Assembly (NCBI GenBank): GCA_920105625.2
Contig: OV050030.1
Coordinates: 162,759,863-162,823,862, forward strand
Length of the DNA: 64,000 nt
Direction: 5' to 3'
Source: Clusia tigrina
Taxonomy: Eukaryota; Arthropoda; Insecta; Diptera; Clusiidae
The notes under the pieces were generated by a model. That model searched no databases. It was not told the DNA's origin and saw nothing but the letters and a program-made list of their open reading frames with translations. Below, piece after piece: positions 59,235 through 64,000 of this stretch. A program made the translations under genes and the position numbers. Position 1 is the first letter of the stretch; each line of letters opens with the position of its first letter.

Positions 59235-60725
59235 ATACCCTTTACCTTTAAAAAAGGTAAATAGGGTATACTAACTTTGTGCTTTTGAGAGGGGTTGCAA
59301 TTTAAAGAAGGAGGCGTGGTAGGTATGGACATATATATACAGATATGGTCAGAATCACTTTCTAAGCAATTTTGATTTTGTCCGTCCGTCTGTCCGTCTT
59401 TCCGTCTGTCCGTCTGTGGCCACTTTTTTTCTACACCGTTAGAGCTATCTTAATGAAATTTTGCAAAGGTATAGTCTGGACAAAGATACAGAACCAGATT
59501 GCTATATCGGCCGATTTGGACAAAGACCACGCCCACCTCCCATATAAGGACCTTTTTTCACAATATTTAAAATGACTATAACTTCGGTCCGATTGATGGA
59601 ATTGTGTCGCAATTTGGCAGTTATAGAGATGTGGGTCCTACTAAACACTATGCAAAAAGTGGGCGGTATATATTAAGTGCCACGCCCACTATTAACAAAT
59701 ATTAGTAACTTAAGTTCTGGCGGAGATTTACGAACGAAATTTTACTTGAAGGAACATGTGGACATAATAAAGCTATCTGCAACAAATGGGGCTGATCAGT
59801 GAAAAGACACGCGCACTTTTGTTATAAGGAATTTTCGGGTCAAAAATTAAAATTGGTTTACCAATGCTCGTATTGATGCTAGCGGAATAAAAATTTGCAG
59901 AAACATACATGGGGTCCATAATAGTGTGTGTACAGAATATGGAGATTATACTAGAACTGCCACGCCTACAGTTAGCCAAAAATCATTACAAGCTTCCTAC
60001 TAAAGAATTAATAACGAAATTTGACAGGAATGTTGCGGGTACTAACATTAAACACCACACAAAAAATGGGCGTGCTATTTCTACAGCCACGCCCACTATT
60101 CACATATAATTATAACTTACGACCTATATAATATTTTTGGACGAAATTTTATATTAGTACGTATATGGACCCTACAAAGCCATACAAGATTCGGAGTCGT
60201 TCCGATGAAGGATACGCCTCCCAACCAAATAATGAACTTTGGGGACCCCACTTAAAGACAGTTACCCTATCTATGCTGATATATGATGATATATGAAAAC
60301 AAATTGGTAGATGTATACACTGGGTCTGTACTAGCATGCGTTCCGAATATGGGCAGATTATTGCTACTGCTACGGCCACAATTAACCAAAAATCATTACT
60401 AGGTTCCTATGAAAGATTTATCAACGAAATTTCACAGGAATGTTGCGGGTACTAACATTAAACACCGCAACAATGGGCGTGTTATTTTTACAGCCACGCC
60501 CACTATTGACATATTATTATAACTTTCGACCTACACAATATTTTTTGACGAAATTTTATATTGGTGGTTATATTGACACTACAAAGCCATACACAAGAAA
60601 TGGGGTCGATATAATCAATTCAAGGTACCCTACCAAAAATTACCGTTAGTATGCTCCTAATGATGATTTATGAAGAAAACTTCCCAATTGTTGAACTTGC
60701 ACGCACAAGAAAAGGTAAAGGGTAT
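59235..60725 (+). repeat. 1.5-kb non-coding repeat, copy C (complete)
   Basis: 1491 bp from ATACCCTTTACCTTT to AAAGGTAAAGGGTAT, so the two ends are inverted copies of a 15-bp motif. The GTCC microsatellite is 16 bp longer than in copy B. CCACGCCCAC boxes and the ~420-bp internal duplication are as in copy B. This is the reference copy for the family in the window. Confidence 0.8.
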
Positions 60726-61400
60726 TTTGTAGTCGACTTCAGACTTCTTTACTCGTTTTATATTATCTTTTTTTTTTAGTGTTGGACTCTTTTAGTTTTT
60801 CTTTTTATTGTATTTTATACTTTATATATATATTTTTTGTTTTCTTTTCTGTTCTTATTTTCATTTTACAATTTATTTATACAATTTATTCTTATGCTTC
60901 TAGTATGTCCTCGTTTTCCTTCTGTGCTGCATTCCCTCGGTGAATTCTGCATTCCGTAGTCGATAAAATTCCTGTTTGGAGACAATTTCGTCAAGACTGC
61001 CATCGTTATTATTATTACTCAGAAGAGGCCGGTTGAACCGACCCCTCCCCTCTTCCAAATTGTGTATTCCCTTGTAGGACTCGGTGCGGCCCGCTACTTT
61101 TTATTCGGCTTTAGCCTCATTAACCAAGTGGCTGATGGCTTCTATTCAGTGGTTTCCACAGGTCCTTTTGGTGTAATAGCGGCAATTCTACTGGCGTAGT
61201 GAGACTGCGTTTTGAGAGCGTATATAGGAGATTATTCAGTATCTCATGGAGTTTTCATGATAATTCGCCTTTTGTGATGAAGGAAGTTGATAAATTGTAC
61301 CATGACTCATCTCGCGTTCTGTATTTAACTCCAATCGTATTATAAACTCTGTCCATTAGTTACATACGTGTTGCTTTGCTTGAGCACACCGCCATAACCA
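60726..61400. other. T-rich spacer, nothing firmly recognised
   Basis: Poly-pyrimidine and AT-rich sequence. The right part (from about 60990) may be the 3' untranslated region of the R1-like LINE, but no motif proves it. Confidence 0.4.
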
Positions 61401-63910
61401 TTATTGATTTGTCAAAACAAGAGGGTAATCGATTTATAGATTTGGTGGCTACCAGAAATCCTGCCGATATTAGAATGGCCACGTGTTCACACCGTTCATG
61501 CTCTAAATTGTATATTATTCAAGTGAGCTACTCTCCCGGGTGATATCGTAATCGTTTTGTTAGATCTATACCCCCATAAATTTTCTCCGTTTTTATGGAG
61601 TGGCCACGATAACGCCACGATATGCTGCGCGTCTTCCTTCTCTCCGGGGCAACTTGGACAAAACGGGTCATCATCGTATTTGTATTTGTGCAAGTATTCC
61701 TTGAAGCACCCGTAGCTACTAAGCATCTGTGTTAAATAGAAGTTAAGTTCGCCGTGTGTGCGCGAGTACCATTCGTTGATATTATGTATCAGTTGGAATA
61801 TCCATCGACCTTTGCTGGATTGCTCCCATCTTTGCTGCCATTATTGCATCGCTCTCCTATACAAATCCTGCATTTCATATGCAAGCAGGTCGATTGGTGG
61901 CTTACTTGATAACACACAAATGGAATCGTCCGAAACTGTCCGAAAGGCGCTAGCAACCCTTAGCGCGCTGAGCCTATGTACTGATCGGATTCCTTTTGAG
62001 ACACTCTCTGTACGCGCGACTTCTGCCCAAATTGGAGCCGCATATAAGGTGATCGAGGTAGTTATCCTCGATAGTAGCTTCCTTCGAATTGATCTGGGCC
62101 CTCCCAAGTTTGGCATCATCTTTGTGAGCGCACCGTTGACGCGAGCAGCCTTTTCGCATACTGTCCTAAGGTGTTCCTTAAAGGTCAGTTTCGTGTCTAT
62201 GATCACTCCCAAGTACCGCAGATACGGCTGAGATGTAATTTCGTGTTCGCCCATCGTTATTTTTATATGCTCTCGCACTTTTCTGGAGCTCAGCAGGACC
62301 ACCTCTGTTTTCTGGGCCACCAATTCCAGTTTTGAGTCATCAATCCAGCTTCTTATTCTGACGCTCGCATCATTGCATATCGTTTGGAGCATATCCAGCT
62401 GTTTTGCTACTGCTACCACAGCAATGTGGCCGCATAGCCTACCACCGTAGTATCTTCAGGTAGACCTAGTTGGAGTATGTCATTGTACATACCATTCCAT
62501 AATGAAGGGCCGAGCAGAGAACCCTGAGGTACTCCCCCCGTGATCTTATATTGCTTTGCCCCTTCGTCCGTATCGTACAGTAGTACTCGGTTGTCAAAAT
62601 AACTAGCTAAAATTCGCAACAAGTACTCCGGACAGCGAATTTTCGGAGGGCGGTTATCTCACATCTAATGTGATTACTGAGCAGTATTGTTTGATTCCAT
62701 TTACCCAGCTCTTACCGCTGAGTGCTTCTCTTGCAATATTCATCACTGCTTGGACTGCATCCACGGTGGATCGCAATCTCCGAAATTTAAATTGATTTGC
62801 GGCCAATCCTCCTGGCTTTTCAAGTGATTCTTGCAATCTATCGCAGATAATTCTCTCTAAGATTTTACCCAGCGTATCGAGCATGCAAATTGGTCTGTAC
62901 GAGGATGGGTGGTCTGGTTGTTTTCCGGGCTTAAGCAGTAATACCAGCCTCTGCCTTTTCCAAATATTTGGGTATTCCCTCGTTTAAGCACGCATTGTAC
63001 ACCTGCGTGAAGGTGTTCATGTGTTGCCTTGACCGCCGCTTTTACCGCAATATTGGGCAAACCGTCTAGCCCGGGTGCTTTGCCGTCAGCGATTTTCCGC
63101 AGAGTGAACACTACCTCATCAGTGGAAATCTCGGGGATTTCTGTGCTGTTTATTTGTTGGCCGTTGTACAGAATTTTTCCTCCTGTGGGGAAAAGAGCGC
63201 TGCAACCACCTGTCGCATCAATTTATATTCTGTCGGTTGCGGTGCTCTTGGCCCGTGGTTTAGACATCACGGACTTATTTGCGTTACCCCATGGATCGAG
63301 ATCAGAACTGTCGTACTAACTACTACGGGCGGACTTTCACCTCGCGCTTCTGTCACCAAGGCCATCAACATCCGCTCGAAGTCATCTAGAGTCATACTGG
63401 GGGGAGCATAGCACGAAAAAAAGTACACATTTTTTTTATTTTCGCCCATGTGAAACAATTTTCCGCCATTGTCATCTTCTGCTTAATTGAGCAATCGTTA
63501 CTTGCCCATATAGCAGCTTTACCGTGGGCATCCTGTACCCAGTTGTGATAATTTAAATTTCGGTGCTGTTCACATAATAGCCCCACGTCGAATTTTTGTT
63601 CGAACATAGTTTGGTTCAGGAGATCCTGGGCCGCCACGCGTCGGTTTAAGTTTGGTTGCACGATTCTCATTGTCCGAAATCTTTTCTCGCCTTCTGATAT
63701 ACAGGACATGTAGCTGCCAGCTGCATGATTGCCTTCACATAGAGCGCACCTATCTTTCTTTTTCCAGGTTGCTGCCAGGTGGCCACTTTCGCCGCACTTT
63801 CTACACATGTTTGTTTTGTCTATGCTTTCATTACTGTTGTAAGTTAGAACCAAGCTACCTACGAGTAGTTGACTCACAGCATCGACTCCTAATAGATGCC
63901 ACACTCTGTG
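61401..63910 (-). pseudogene. R1-like LINE, 5' truncated and frameshifted
   Basis: From 63904 down the minus strand: knuckles CRKCGESGHLAATW and CALCEGNHAAGSYMSC (end of ORF1); MRIVQPNLNRRVAAQDLL and KFDVGLLCEQ (endonuclease start), VYFFSCYAPPSMTLDDFE (endonuclease); IADGKAPGLDGLPNIAVKAA, LANQFKF-like QFKFRRLRSTVDAV, ITGGVPQGSLLGPSLWN (RT); LRYLGVIIDTKLTFKEHL and LYAAPIWAEV (thumb); CFKEYLHKYKYDDDPFCPSC (C-terminal zinc region). The catalytic FADD/YADD site near 62430 is destroyed by a one-base loss that shifts the frame. No RNase H, consistent with R1. Beyond 63910 nothing is recognised. Confidence 0.8.
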
Positions 63911-64000
63911 GGATTAGCATGTGCTAAAATTTATTGAAGAATAAAACATACTTTTAGGGTCTAAGTATTTTAAGTTAATATGATCTGTGTAATGTAATTA

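Overview
This window is eukaryotic repeat-rich DNA, almost certainly from a dipteran genome. My guess is a true fruit fly or a relative, inferred from the mix of mariner, Tc1-like, BEL/Pao, copia, gypsy, Jockey-, LOA-, CR1- and R1-like elements plus a Helitron. No host gene could be supported. Nearly every recognisable coding stretch is a transposable-element (TE) relic, and the only uninterrupted long reading frame with a clear function is a PIF/Harbinger transposase.

Layout. (1) 1-16690 is a nest built on a minus-strand LINE ('LINE-A'), whose pieces lie at 1-302, 4818-5337 and 15042-16690. The first gap holds a Tc1-like element with long inverted ends (305-3512). Inside it are a non-coding 1.5-kb repeat with its own MITE and a second Tc1-like element, followed by an internally deleted mariner. 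The second gap holds a decayed Helitron (5403-10049) and a truncated BEL/Pao element (10128-15041). (2) 16695-20564 is an unclassified element with ~300-bp inverted arms that contains two mariners. (3) 20565-23159 is AT-rich with nothing recognised. (4) 23160-24092 has a LINE scrap and a Tc1/mariner-superfamily transposase fragment with 36-residue D-D spacing. (5) 24268-46093 and 46206-60623 are two direct, near-identical copies of one segment. In order, each holds a mariner, a Jockey-like scrap, a BEL-like element ('BEL-2'), a copia insertion, Jockey, CR1-like and LOA-like LINEs, a gypsy LTR and the 1.5-kb repeat. (6) 61401-63910 is a broken R1-like LINE.

The two copies differ in informative ways. 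Copy 1 has a full copia element with a Harbinger transposon inside its 5' LTR. Copy 2 has only a solo copia LTR at the same site with the same 5-bp target duplication. Each copy has private deletions. The junction between them (46094-46206) lies within fused mariner fragments.

Nothing here looks like an operon, CRISPR array or cellular pathway. The interest lies in the chronology and mechanics of the TE nest, in the duplication (real, or an assembly artefact from two haplotypes), and in the unclassified long-TIR and 1.5-kb repeats.
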